Below are positions 16,329 to 24,871 of a stretch of DNA of 64,000 nt, one piece after another. The notes under the pieces were generated by a model. The model searched no databases. It was not told the DNA's origin and saw only the letters and a list, made by a program, of their open reading frames with translations. The position numbers and the translations under genes are program-made. This stretch comes from Chryseobacterium sp. ON_d1. GTDB taxonomy: Bacteria > Bacteroidota > Bacteroidia > Flavobacteriales > Weeksellaceae. Each line of letters starts with the position of its first letter. Within the stretch, counting starts at the first letter, position 1. Where the stretch lies: assembly GCF_006829085.1 (NCBI RefSeq), contig NZ_BJTC01000013.1:62001-126000 (forward strand). The letters are read 5' to 3'.

Positions 16329-17288
16329 TTAAAATCCACAGCTTGCTACACTAGGTGCAGGGGAAGGGGAACACCCTGAAAGGGATGAGAATATATTCAA
16401 TACACAATTGGTATTGACATAGTTGTTATCATACAGTAATGAACCTGACGGGCTTCTGTAGTAGACATTTCCTGCTGTATTGGCATAAGAAGATACAGAC
16501 GCAGATCCACAGCTGGTGTTGGTACATGCAGCTCTCCATGCAGAATCAGTTACAGGACCGCTGGAGAATAATGATGGATCTATAATTCTCTTTTCAACGA
16601 CTCCTGAAGCATTTTTGAAACTTACCAGAATCGCTACATGGTATACCCATGATACGCAGCATGTTCCAGTAGATGCCCTCAGATTACCATACACGAACTG
16701 CTTTTCACAGTCGTAGCCCGCATTCAACAGTATCTGTCTCATTTTATGAGCTCTTGCATAGCATCCGTCAACAGGATATCTGAACGTGATGCATGGAGAA
16801 GATGCCGTAGAAGTCCCGCAAGCCTGATTCTTAATCTGGGCAAACAGACTGTTCAGTGTCGCCAGATTAGGAATAACACTGACTGCTTTGTTGCTTTCGC
16901 CCCTTTCTTCTTTGTTGAATACAGATTTGAAATATCGGATATCTTCATCAGTCGCTCTGTCCACCTTTGCAATTTCATTGGTGTTGGCTTTCAGGAAAAT
17001 ATGAACAGGAGTTTCGCTCTCAACCGCCTGTCTGATCATTGAAATATAGGCTGCATTTTCTTTACTGTCTTTGATTTGGTATGGCTGGGCAGTAACCATA
17101 AAAGAGATTTTAAATTTTCCATCTTCTTTTTCAATCCCTACCGGGACAGTTTTGCCGAAATCTTTCATAGCGATCTCATTAGATTCCTTGGCGACAAGAT
17201 TCGGATCCTGGTTGGCATTTGAATCCGAACAGGCATTGAATGACAGGATAGTCACGAATGCCATCATGGATAACAGAAATTTTTTCAT
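16329..17288 (-). CDS. Protein-glutaminase (protein glutamine deamidase) precursor
   Basis: 319 residues closely resembling the C. proteolyticum protein-glutaminase (EC 3.5.1.44), which deamidates glutamine side chains in folded proteins to glutamate and releases ammonia. The precursor has a signal region (1-20), a propeptide (about 21-134) and a 185-residue mature enzyme from about residue 135. The catalytic triad is Cys176, His217 and Asp237, in DGCYARAHKMRQ, WVYHVAILVSF and RIIDPSLFSSG, equivalent to Cys42, His83 and Asp103 of the mature protein. Many further Cys suggest disulfides. The signal ends in SFNAC at Cys20, resembling a lipobox, so the proform may be membrane-tethered. The gene is monocistronic with its own terminator. 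Confidence 0.95.
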   Translation of the reverse strand: MKKFLLSMMAFVTILSFNACSDSNANQDPNLVAKESNEIAMKDFGKTVPVGIEKEDGKFKISFMVTAQPYQIKDSKENAAYISMIRQAVESETPVHIFLKANTNEIAKVDRATDEDIRYFKSVFNKEERGESNKAVSVIPNLATLNSLFAQIKNQACGTSTASSPCITFRYPVDGCYARAHKMRQILLNAGYDCEKQFVYGNLRASTGTCCVSWVYHVAILVSFKNASGVVEKRIIDPSLFSSGPVTDSAWRAACTNTSCGSASVSSYANTAGNVYYRSPSGSLLYDNNYVNTNCVLNIFSSLSGCSPSPAPSVASCGF

Positions 17289-17705
17289 AGTTTTTATATT
17301 TTGGTGTTTAGTTTTAGCGAACTTTCAAATTAAAATAGTTCACTTATTTGTGATATTAAAATTAATAAAATTTAAAACATATGCAAGATTTTTTTCAAAA
17401 AATATTATTCTGCTGTATTTTGATTGTATAATATTGAAAACAATTAAAAAACTAATGATTTTGATAGGAGATTCAGAGAAAGTAAGAATTTTTAAATTGT
17501 GAAATTTGTTATTTAACGGTCCGGATTTCTAGGGAACGGACAAAGCGAGTAAAGATATATACTAAAAACACCCTTATTTTAGGGATCAATTATCCATTCA
17601 TTTTGTCCATTCCGCAGGAATCTAAGCTATGTAATATGGATTAAACTAGAAAACCAGTTTCAATTATTGAAACTGGTCTTCTTATATCTTAATAAAATGT
17701 TCTGA
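17289..17705. other. 417-bp gene-free stretch with a nested inverted repeat
   Basis: The part next to 17288 should hold the protein-glutaminase promoter, but I could not find a full TAnnTTTG box. The middle contains nested complementary segments: GATTTCT (17524-17530) with AGGAATC (17616-17622), GGACAAA (17538-17544) with TTTGTCC (17602-17608), and an inner CCCTTATTTTAGGG (17571-17584). This may be a structured RNA or a decayed element. The right end holds the lipB terminator. Confidence 0.4.
17653..17677 (-). terminator. Terminator of lipB
   Basis: ACCAGTTTCA and TGAAACTGGT form a stem around ATTAT, with TTTTC following on the minus strand, 29 bp after the lipB stop. Confidence 0.85.
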
Positions 17706-18434
17706 TTATTTATAAATCAATTCTGCCTGGAAAACATCTGCGAAATGTTTCCTGATCTTTGCTTTCAGTTCTTCCATTTCTTCGGGTGTGAGTTCTCTTT
17801 CAAGCTCTCTTTTTAAGGAAGTAACCTGTTTATCTTTGATTCCGCATGGAATAATATATTCAAAATAACGCATGTCCGTATTCACATTCAATGCAAAACC
17901 GTGAAGGGTTACCCATCGGGATGCTTTCACTCCCATCGCACACATTTTTCTCGCATAAGGTTTTCCCACATCCAGCCAGACACCCGTTTCTCCCGGCGAG
18001 CGTTCACCTTTAATACCATATTCGGCAATGGTTCTGATGATCACTTCTTCCAGATTCCTCATATATAAATGAATATCTGTGAAAAAGTTTTCCAGATCAA
18101 GAATAGGGTAGCCCACAACCTGTCCGTAGCCGTGATACGTAATATCTCCACCACGGTTTACCTTTACAAAAGTGGCATCTATTTCTTTCAGTTTGTCAAT
18201 GCCGGCAAGCATATTTTCTTCGTGCCCGCTCTTTCCCAACGTATAAACGTGTGGATGCTCTACAAAAAGAAGGTGGTTGGGAGTAATACTATGCTTTTCT
18301 GCAGGAAGATCCCTGTTTTTGATTTTGGTATCAATGATGTTTTTCATCAGTTGCTCCTGGTAATCCCAGGCCGGCTGATATTCTCTGATGCCTAAATCTT
18401 CAAATTCTACTGCTTTATTCTGATTTGTATTCAT
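17706..18434 (-). CDS. lipB: Lipoyl(octanoyl) transferase
   Basis: 242 residues. The LipB family motif RGGDITYHGYGQVVGYPILDL is intact (about 94-114). The catalytic Cys lies in IIPCGIKDKQVTSL together with the partner Lys. It transfers octanoate from acyl-carrier protein to the lipoyl domains of 2-oxoacid dehydrogenases and the glycine cleavage system. The start at 18434 gives MNTNQNKAVEFEDLG; length is normal for the family. Confidence 0.95.
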   Translation of the reverse strand: MNTNQNKAVEFEDLGIREYQPAWDYQEQLMKNIIDTKIKNRDLPAEKHSITPNHLLFVEHPHVYTLGKSGHEENMLAGIDKLKEIDATFVKVNRGGDITYHGYGQVVGYPILDLENFFTDIHLYMRNLEEVIIRTIAEYGIKGERSPGETGVWLDVGKPYARKMCAMGVKASRWVTLHGFALNVNTDMRYFEYIIPCGIKDKQVTSLKRELERELTPEEMEELKAKIRKHFADVFQAELIYK

Positions 18435-18465
18435 TTCAATTTTTGATATACAAATTTAGTGAATT

Positions 18466-19200
18466 TTACCCTTTTATGGAATGGATAAAATCTATGGCAC
18501 TCTTCTTCCAGTCTTTATTCTGAAGCAGGATATTGACAAAGGCTGTCCCGATAATCCCGCCATCTGCTTTTTCTGTTACATTTTCAAAATCTTTTTTTGA
18601 CTTAATCCCAAATCCGATCATTACAGGGTTTTTAAGCGGAAGAGATGCTATTCTGGAAAGGTAAGATTCATTTTTTACAACGGCATTCTCTTTTCCGGTG
18701 GTAGAAGAAGAGCTTACTGCATAAAGGAAACCTGAACTTAAAGAATCCAGATAGATCATCCTTTCATCAGAAGTCTCCGGAGTTACCAGAAAGGTGAAAT
18801 TAAGATGATACTGTTTTAAAATATGCTGGTAATTTTTCTCAAACTCAATAGGAGGAAGATCCGGAAGAATCAACCCTGAAACACCGCTTTCTGCACATGC
18901 AGCACAGAACTTTTCAAATCCGAAACTCAATACCGGATTAATGTAGCCCATCAGGATAACCGGAATTCTGATTTCATTTTTGATGGCTTTCAATTGTGAC
19001 AATAGTTTTTCAATGGTCATTCCGTTTTGTAAAGCCAGTTCGTGGGCTTTCTGAATCACAGGTCCGTCAGCTACAGGATCAGAATAAGGCATTCCGATCT
19101 CGATCATATCTGCTCCGGAATCCTGAATCAGTTTTATGATATCAGCGGTATCTTCCAGTTGTGGAATTCCTGCTGTGAAGTATATATTTAGTTTTTTCAT
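18466..19200 (-). CDS. trpA: Tryptophan synthase alpha subunit
   Basis: 244 residues. Catalytic Glu in DMIEIGMPYSDPVADGP and the neighbouring Asp are present, as are GLILPDLPPIEF and MIGFGIKSKKDFE of the phosphate site. It cleaves indole-3-glycerol phosphate and channels indole to TrpB. It is the last gene of the trp operon. Unlike the other trp genes, it is separated from trpB by about 200 bp occupied by a heptamer repeat array. Confidence 0.95.
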   Translation of the reverse strand: MKKLNIYFTAGIPQLEDTADIIKLIQDSGADMIEIGMPYSDPVADGPVIQKAHELALQNGMTIEKLLSQLKAIKNEIRIPVILMGYINPVLSFGFEKFCAACAESGVSGLILPDLPPIEFEKNYQHILKQYHLNFTFLVTPETSDERMIYLDSLSSGFLYAVSSSSTTGKENAVVKNESYLSRIASLPLKNPVMIGFGIKSKKDFENVTEKADGGIIGTAFVNILLQNKDWKKSAIDFIHSIKG

Positions 19201-19210
19201 TTTTTATTGT

Positions 19211-19409
19211 ATTAAAGTATAATGTACAAAGTATAATGTACAAAGTATAATGTATAATGTATAATGTATAATGTATAATGTATAATGTATAATGTACAAA
19301 GTATAAAGTACAATGTATAAAGTATAGTGTACCAGATACAATGTATAAAGTAGGCATTAAAGTCAGCGGAGAAAATACATTGTACATTTTACATCCGACA
19401 TTTTACAGA
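19211..19409. repeat. 7-bp-period array with left arm (20 units) and inverted right arm (5 units)
   Basis: Left arm 19211-19350: 20 in-phase heptamers around TATAATG and TACAAAG, including seven exact TATAATG copies in a row (19246-19294). After about 24 bp of unrelated sequence, the right arm 19375-19409 has five heptamers of the inverted type (such as GTACATT and TTACATC). The right arm overlaps the trpB stop codon at 19403-19405. The array sits between trpB and trpA within the operon, so it is probably transcribed. Confidence 0.85.
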
Positions 19410-20581
19410 TTCTTAAGATACGTCTCCATATCCTTATCTCCACGGCCGCTCAGACAAATAACAACAATATCATTTTCATTAAATTTCTTCTTGTCTAAAA
19501 CTGCCAAAGCGTGAGAACTTTCCAGTGCCGGAATAATTCCTTCCAGCCTGGTCAGTTCAAAAGCACATTTTAAGGCTTCGTTATCATTAATGCTAAAGAA
19601 TTCAGCTCTTTTTTCTTTGAATAAATGCGCATGGAAAGGTCCTATTCCAGGATAATCCAGTCCTGCGGAAATTGAATGCGGTTCAATAACCTGTCCGTCT
19701 TCCGTCTGCATCACAAGGCTTTTGCTTCCGTGAAGCACACCAAGCGTTCCTAAAAAAGTAGTGGCAGCAGATTTTCCGGAATCTACTCCCAGTCCTCCTG
19801 CTTCCGCAGCAATAATTTTTACTTCCTTTTCTTCTACAAAATGATAGAAAGTCCCGGCAGCATTACTCCCTCCACCTACACAGGCAATCACATAATCAGG
19901 ATTTTCTCTTCCGATCTTTTCCTTAAGCTGTTCTCTGATTTCTTTTGAAATGATACTCTGGAATCGTGCCACAAGATCCGGGAACGGGTGGGGGCCAACC
20001 ACACTTCCAATCACATAATGAGTGGTTACAGGATTGTTGATCCAGTCTCTCAGGGCTTCGTTCACTGCATCTTTCAGGGTTTTTGAACCTGAAGTGACAG
20101 CGACAACTTCGGCTCCCAGCATTTTCATTCTTGCGACATTCGGGGCCTGTCTCTGGATGTCAATTTCTCCCATATAAACGATGCATTCCAAACCTAATAA
20201 AGCACATGCGGTAGCAGTGGCAACACCATGCTGTCCGGCTCCGGTTTCAGCAATAATTCTTGTTTTTCCGAGACGTTTTGCCAGAAGTACCTGTCCCAGA
20301 GCGTTATTGATTTTATGAGCTCCGGTATGGTTGAGGTCTTCACGCTTCAGATAGATCTGAGTATTGTATTTTTGGCTCAGGTTTTTAGCAAAATATAGTG
20401 GTGTAGCGCGGCCTACATAATTTGTAAGCAAATCCTGATATTCGGCCTGAAAATCTTCGGATTCTATAATCTGAAGGTAATTCTTTTGTAATTCTTCTAT
20501 ATTCGGATAGAGCATTTCGGGGATAAAAGCTCCTCCAAATTCTCCATAATATCCGTGCTCATCGGGGTTTTTATAATTCAT
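19403..20581 (-). CDS. trpB: Tryptophan synthase beta subunit
   Basis: 392 residues. The PLP lysine is in LNHTGAHKINNALGQ (about 88-102), the phosphate-binding loop is CVGGGSNAAGTFY, and the C-terminal CLSGRGDKD motif is present. It condenses indole with serine. Its last codons and stop lie in the right arm of the adjacent heptamer array. It follows the GNAT gene by 3 bp. Confidence 0.96.
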   Translation of the reverse strand: MNYKNPDEHGYYGEFGGAFIPEMLYPNIEELQKNYLQIIESEDFQAEYQDLLTNYVGRATPLYFAKNLSQKYNTQIYLKREDLNHTGAHKINNALGQVLLAKRLGKTRIIAETGAGQHGVATATACALLGLECIVYMGEIDIQRQAPNVARMKMLGAEVVAVTSGSKTLKDAVNEALRDWINNPVTTHYVIGSVVGPHPFPDLVARFQSIISKEIREQLKEKIGRENPDYVIACVGGGSNAAGTFYHFVEEKEVKIIAAEAGGLGVDSGKSAATTFLGTLGVLHGSKSLVMQTEDGQVIEPHSISAGLDYPGIGPFHAHLFKEKRAEFFSINDNEALKCAFELTRLEGIIPALESSHALAVLDKKKFNENDIVVICLSGRGDKDMETYLKNL

Positions 20582-20584
20582 TTT

Positions 20585-21130
20585 TTATTCTTTAGTTATT
20601 AAGTAAGCATTGTTTTGAGAACTAAGCTGGTTGAGCAGTTCTTTTCTTTCCTGTGTTGTATGAAAAATCAGGATATCATCATCTTCAGAATTCACCCATT
20701 CCGAGCCGATACTTTCTTTGATCATCTTGGCTTTGTCATGGAGAATTTCTATATCACATTTTTCATAAAAAGGACGCAGATCTGAATGACAGAAACCTAT
20801 TGCCTCCAGATTTCTTTGTACAGCATTTTCTTTGAAATGACGAACCAACGCTGCTCCATATCCTTTCTTTTTATGAGCGGAAACAAGTCCTACTACCTCC
20901 GCAAAGGAATATTCATTATCTGCTATTTTTAAGGTAAAATCAAAATTCACCCGCATAACCGCCAGTACATTTTCATCCGCATCCAGCAGGAAATGAAATT
21001 CCGAATCTTTGAAAAAAGTAATAAAATAGGCAGATTTCATGGCGTTCCATGCAGAAATATCCCATAGCTGCAAAATATGTTCTATTTCTTTTTCCTTTAA
21101 ATCTCTGGTTTCTTTGATCTGATATTTCAT
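20585..21130 (-). CDS. GNAT-family N-acetyltransferase inside the trp operon
   Basis: 181 residues. EVVGLVSAHKKKGYGAALVRHFKENA is the acetyl-CoA-binding segment of GNAT enzymes, with a preceding beta strand FHFLLDADENVLAVMRVNF. The substrate is unknown. The start overlaps the previous gene by 4 bp (ATGA), so it is translationally coupled inside the operon. It has no known role in tryptophan synthesis. Confidence 0.8.
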   Translation of the reverse strand: MKYQIKETRDLKEKEIEHILQLWDISAWNAMKSAYFITFFKDSEFHFLLDADENVLAVMRVNFDFTLKIADNEYSFAEVVGLVSAHKKKGYGAALVRHFKENAVQRNLEAIGFCHSDLRPFYEKCDIEILHDKAKMIKESIGSEWVNSEDDDILIFHTTQERKELLNQLSSQNNAYLITKE

Positions 21131-21639
21131 GGATTTAAACTATTAATAAATGTAAGATGGTAATCATATTGTTGTTTGGTGATCAGTTTTTTATAATATA
21201 ACAACTCAATTTTGTGCAGTAAATCTATTAAGGTTGCTTTATCTATTTTTGACTGATACATTGTGATGGCAATTTCGAGATTATCAATCAGATAGTAAGA
21301 ATCAGAATCGTCGTAAAGTAAAAATATTTTAGCATAAATTAATCCTAAATCATACTTTATCACTGATCTGACATGGTTTTCTAAAAACTTATCCGAAATA
21401 ATAACCAGATAATAGCTGTTCCACAGGCTGATTCTTTCAAAAAAATACTGGATATCATTTTCTTCAAAATCTTTAATAATACTTATAAATTCGGACAATA
21501 ATCCACCAACTTCCCAGTGTTCGATATTGCTGTCGTTCTCCGCAACAAAATGGTACAGGGTCTGAATTTTTTCATTTCCGAATTTAGGCGGAAACAGTGT
21601 TTTGTAAAATGTCTTTTTTAGCAAATGTATATTCATCAT
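21127..21639 (-). CDS. Hypothetical protein inside the trp operon
   Basis: 170 residues, soluble and predicted largely helical, with no motif I recognise. It begins 14 bp after the trpF stop and overlaps the GNAT start by 4 bp, so it belongs to the same transcript. The two genes together look like an insertion between trpF and trpB. Confidence 0.7.
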   Translation of the reverse strand: MMNIHLLKKTFYKTLFPPKFGNEKIQTLYHFVAENDSNIEHWEVGGLLSEFISIIKDFEENDIQYFFERISLWNSYYLVIISDKFLENHVRSVIKYDLGLIYAKIFLLYDDSDSYYLIDNLEIAITMYQSKIDKATLIDLLHKIELLYYKKLITKQQYDYHLTFINSLNP

Positions 21640-21653
21640 TGTGTGTTTTTAAG

Positions 21654-22352
21654 TTATTTATTGTGTTGACAGAGGCTTTTAAATTCTCTTATCCTGTCAA
21701 TGTTTTTATGGCCGGGCTCTGTTTCAAATTTTGAATTGATATCCAATGCAAAAGGCTGTTGCTTCAGCATTTCAATATTTTCAATGTTGTCTTCTGAAAT
21801 GCCACCGCTTAAAAAGTAGGGCAGGGGAATCTCAAGTTCATTCAGGATATTCCAGTCAAATTGTTTTCCTGTTCCACCAAAGGCTTTGCTGTCAGTATCA
21901 AAAAGAAAATAGGTGATAGATTGCAGGTTACGGATTGTCCGTTGCAAGTTAAAAATCTGCGTTATATTCATCTTATTTTCATCTGCATTGTTTCCTATTC
22001 TGATGACTTTAATAATACCTACTTCTGGGTTCAGCTTTTGTCTTAGTTTAACAATGAAATCATCACTTTCATAGCCATGAAGCTGAACAAAATTTAATCC
22101 GGCTTTTTGCACCATCTGTAGAATGATATCCAATTCTTCATTAACGAAAACACCTGTTTTTCCATGATGATCAATAGCTGAGATCTCTTCCGCACTCAAA
22201 TGATTCAAAACATATCTGGGTGATTTTTCATAGAAGATAAAACCGAGGAAATCTACATTCATAGAAATCAATTCCTGAATCTGGTCCGGTTTTGTGAGTC
22301 CACAGACTTTGAGCAAAGGTTGCAGGTTTAAGGTCGGAGTTGGCAGGTTCAT
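21654..22352 (-). CDS. trpF: Phosphoribosylanthranilate isomerase with repeat-derived insert
   Basis: 232 residues, somewhat longer than the usual 200-210. The core is clear: LLKVCGLTKPDQIQ (catalytic Cys), FVQLHGYESDDF, YFLFDTDSKAFGGTGKQFDW (catalytic Asp) and FLSGGISEDNI. Two parts look abnormal: a 12-residue N-terminal extension (MNLPTPTLNLQP) and an insert (FNLQRTIRNLQSI) before YFLFD. Both are encoded by heptamer-repeat DNA (22313-22347 and 21907-21955). A TTG at 22316 would give a normal start at LLKVCG, leaving the first repeat intergenic. The internal insert remains coding either way. Confidence 0.9.
   Translation of the reverse strand: MNLPTPTLNLQPLLKVCGLTKPDQIQELISMNVDFLGFIFYEKSPRYVLNHLSAEEISAIDHHGKTGVFVNEELDIILQMVQKAGLNFVQLHGYESDDFIVKLRQKLNPEVGIIKVIRIGNNADENKMNITQIFNLQRTIRNLQSITYFLFDTDSKAFGGTGKQFDWNILNELEIPLPYFLSGGISEDNIENIEMLKQQPFALDINSKFETEPGHKNIDRIREFKSLCQHNK
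21907..21955 (+). repeat. 7-bp-period array inside the trpF coding region, 7 units
   Basis: Seven in-phase heptamers of the TTGCAGG type (including TTGCAGG, TTACGGA and TTGCAAG) lie within the trpF frame. Because three units equal seven codons, the encoded peptide repeats NLQ every seven residues. Confidence 0.75.
22313..22347 (+). repeat. 7-bp-period array at the trpF 5' end, 5 units
   Basis: Five in-phase heptamers of the TTGCAGG/TTTAAGG type overlap the first twelve annotated trpF codons. One unit, TTGCAGG, is identical to a unit of the internal trpF array. Confidence 0.7.
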
Positions 22353-22364
22353 TATTAATCTATT

Positions 22365-23138
22365 TTAAATTTGAGAAGCAAATTCTTCAAACGCTTTGGC
22401 CGGATTTGTATTTTTCATAAAATATTCACCCATCAGGAAGCTGTCAAATCCTTTTTCTTTTAAAAATTGAAAATCTTCCAGACTGTAAATGCCGCTTTCT
22501 GCAACCGACAAAACGCCTTTTGGAAGCTGGTTTTTCAGCTGAACAGAATGCTGCAGATCTACTTTAAAATCTTTAAGATTCCTGTTATTGATCCCAACTA
22601 AGTCGATTTTTGAATTGAAGTGTTTCAGTTCATCGTCGGTATGAATTTCCAGCAAAACCTCCATTTTCAGTTCGTGGGCTAAGTCTGTAAATTCCTGAAT
22701 CTGAGCTGGTGAAAGGCAAGATGCGATCAGTAGTACAACATCAGCACCAATACTTTTAGCTTCATAAAACTGGTACTCATCAATCATGAAATCTTTACGC
22801 AGAATCGGTATGTTGATGTCATTTCTTACACTGAGAACATCATTTAAATTTCCTCCGAAAAAATCATGATCAGTGAGGATAGAAATTCCACTGGCTCCAA
22901 ATTTTTCATAAGCAGAAACAACTTCTAAAGGCTCAACATTATTGTTGATAATTCCTTTTGATGGCGACTGTCTCTTAAACTCAGCGATAATTCCACTTTT
23001 ATTTTTGATGGATTCTTTCAGTGAATATGTTGGCCTTCCAAAAAAAGCTGCGTCTTTTAATCGGTCAAGGGAAATGCGTAATTTTGCTGCAGCAACTTCC
23101 TCTTTTTTTCGTTCAATAATTTTATCCAGTATAGTCAT
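22365..23138 (-). CDS. trpC: Indole-3-glycerol phosphate synthase
   Basis: 257 residues from the ATG at 23138 (MTILDKIIERKKEEVAAAK). A TTG at 23162 would add eight residues but fits the family poorly. Key motifs are IAEFKRQSPSKG, SILTDHDFFGG, ILRKDFMIDEYQ, LVGINNRNLKDF and VAESGI, giving the Lys and Glu catalytic residues of the TIM barrel. It converts CdRP to indole-3-glycerol phosphate. It lies 12 bp before trpF. Confidence 0.95.
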   Translation of the reverse strand: MTILDKIIERKKEEVAAAKLRISLDRLKDAAFFGRPTYSLKESIKNKSGIIAEFKRQSPSKGIINNNVEPLEVVSAYEKFGASGISILTDHDFFGGNLNDVLSVRNDINIPILRKDFMIDEYQFYEAKSIGADVVLLIASCLSPAQIQEFTDLAHELKMEVLLEIHTDDELKHFNSKIDLVGINNRNLKDFKVDLQHSVQLKNQLPKGVLSVAESGIYSLEDFQFLKEKGFDSFLMGEYFMKNTNPAKAFEEFASQI

Positions 23139-23196
23139 TTTGTGTGTCTGTAATGTGGTCAATAGTGAATTTTGCTTTGCAAGTGAATGGTGAATC

Positions 23197-24228
23197 TTAA
23201 TGGATCAGAAGATTAAAACTATTCAATGCTTTTCCGCTCAGCAGGCTTTCCTGGGCTAACAGCAGGCAGTCATCATACGTCCCGAATTTGTCGGTATGGT
23301 AAAGTGCAACTGAGGCATTGGCAAGGATCACAGAGTTCTGTTGTTCTGTTCCTTTTCCTTCCAGGATATTCATGAATATTTTTGCTGTTTCCTGAATAGT
23401 GCTTCCGGCTTTAATATCTTCCAGTGTTACCGGATTGAAGCCTAAGTCTTCTGCAGAATAGATTTCCTCACCGTTTTTGGTAATGATCTTGCTGTCGCCG
23501 GTAAGGCTTATCTCATCATACCCATCCAGTCCATGCACCAGAACAAAGTCACGTTCCTCTTTTTGCAGAAGATACTGGTAAATTCTGGCAATTTCAAGAT
23601 TATATACTCCGATCATTGAATATTTAGGTTTTGCAGGATTCACTAACGGACCCAGCAGATTAAAAAATGTTCTTAATCCCAGAGATTTTCTCAACAACCC
23701 CACGGACTGCAGCGCAGGATGGAAGTATGGAGCATGCAAAAAGCAGATGTTGGCTCTTTCAAGATCCTCATTCAATTGTTCCGAGCTGTTTTTAAACTGA
23801 TATCCCAGTTCCTCCAGAACATTAGATGAACCTGTAGTGGTGGACGCACCGTAGTTCCCGTGTTTCGTTACCTTTTGCCCGGTTCCGGCCACCACAAAGC
23901 TGGCCAGTGTGGAGATATTAATAGTGTCTTTTCCATCACCCCCGGTTCCTACAATATCAATGGCGTCATCAGCATTGATATGTACAGGCACAGCCATTTG
24001 TAATAGAGCTTCTCTGAAACCTTCCAGTTCTTTCAGGGTAATATTTCTCATCAGGAAAACACTGATGAATGCTGTTACCTCTGCGGCATTGAATTTATTC
24101 TGTGCAATCTCGATCATGGTAGCTTTAGCTTCTGATTTTGACAGCGTATTATGGTTAAACAGGTATTGCAGGATTTCTTTCATTTGAGGGGTTTTTATTG
24201 TTGTTGAGGGAATTTCCAAGGTTTTCAT
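23197..24228 (-). CDS. trpD: Anthranilate phosphoribosyltransferase
   Basis: 343 residues. The PRPP-binding glycine loop IVGTGGDGKDTINIST and the substrate segment KHGNYGASTTTGSSNVLEELG are intact. The ATG at 24228 overlaps the trpG stop by 4 bp (ATGA), which favours this start. An internal Met at residue 16 (MKEILQYLFNHNTLSK) matches the usual N-terminus of the family and is an alternative. Confidence 0.95.
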   Translation of the reverse strand: MKTLEIPSTTIKTPQMKEILQYLFNHNTLSKSEAKATMIEIAQNKFNAAEVTAFISVFLMRNITLKELEGFREALLQMAVPVHINADDAIDIVGTGGDGKDTINISTLASFVVAGTGQKVTKHGNYGASTTTGSSNVLEELGYQFKNSSEQLNEDLERANICFLHAPYFHPALQSVGLLRKSLGLRTFFNLLGPLVNPAKPKYSMIGVYNLEIARIYQYLLQKEERDFVLVHGLDGYDEISLTGDSKIITKNGEEIYSAEDLGFNPVTLEDIKAGSTIQETAKIFMNILEGKGTEQQNSVILANASVALYHTDKFGTYDDCLLLAQESLLSGKALNSFNLLIH

Positions 24229-24827
24229 GACAGCAGGAAGTTTTTAATAATGACTTCTCCTTCCGGCGTTAAAATACTTTCAGGGTGAAACTGTACTCCA
24301 TGTACATCATAGGTTTTGTGCTGCAAAGCCATGATCATTCCGTCCTTATCTACAGCTGTTATTTCCAGTTCTTCCGGGAAACCTTCCGGATTGACTGCCC
24401 AGCTGTGATATCTTCCTACTTCCAGCCCTGACTGCAAATCTTTGAAAAGTTTGGTATCTTCTTTTACCAGTTCAGTGGTTGTAGCCACTCCATGAAAGAT
24501 TTCAGACAGGTTGATCAGGCTTCCTCCGAATGCTTCAGCGATGGCCTGCTGCCCGAGGCATACCCCAAAGATGCTTTTTGTAGGTGCATATTCTTTAATA
24601 AGGTCTAACAAAATACCTGCTTCTTCAGGAATTCCGGGGCCGGGAGAAAGAATGATTTTGTCATATTTTCCAATCTCTTCCAGAGTAATTTCATCATTTC
24701 TTACCACGTCCACTCTCTGATCCAGAATTCTTTCAATAATCTGGACAAGGTTATAGGTAAAACTGTCATAGTTATCGAAAACGAGAACTTTAAACGGTGG
24801 CTGTTGGGTGTTGATATTGTTGTTCAT
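24225..24827 (-). CDS. trpG: Anthranilate synthase glutamine amidotransferase subunit
   Basis: 200 residues of a class I glutamine amidotransferase: VFDNYDSFTYNLVQ at the start, SPGPGIPEEAG, nucleophilic Cys in FGVCLGQQAIAEAFGG, and His/Glu in VQFHPESILT. It supplies ammonia to TrpE. It is 44 bp downstream of trpE and overlaps trpD. Confidence 0.96.
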   Translation of the reverse strand: MNNNINTQQPPFKVLVFDNYDSFTYNLVQIIERILDQRVDVVRNDEITLEEIGKYDKIILSPGPGIPEEAGILLDLIKEYAPTKSIFGVCLGQQAIAEAFGGSLINLSEIFHGVATTTELVKEDTKLFKDLQSGLEVGRYHSWAVNPEGFPEELEITAVDKDGMIMALQHKTYDVHGVQFHPESILTPEGEVIIKNFLLS

Positions 24828-24871
24828 TGCTTTTTTCTTGTTGGTTTGTTGTGGGTTGCTGGGATTGGAAC

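Noticed and set aside
19246..19294. Seven tandem TATAATG units looking like sigma-70 -10 boxes
   Set aside because: The main Bacteroidota promoter is TAnnTTTG, the units have no -35-like partners, and they are part of a 20-unit array with strict 7-bp period.
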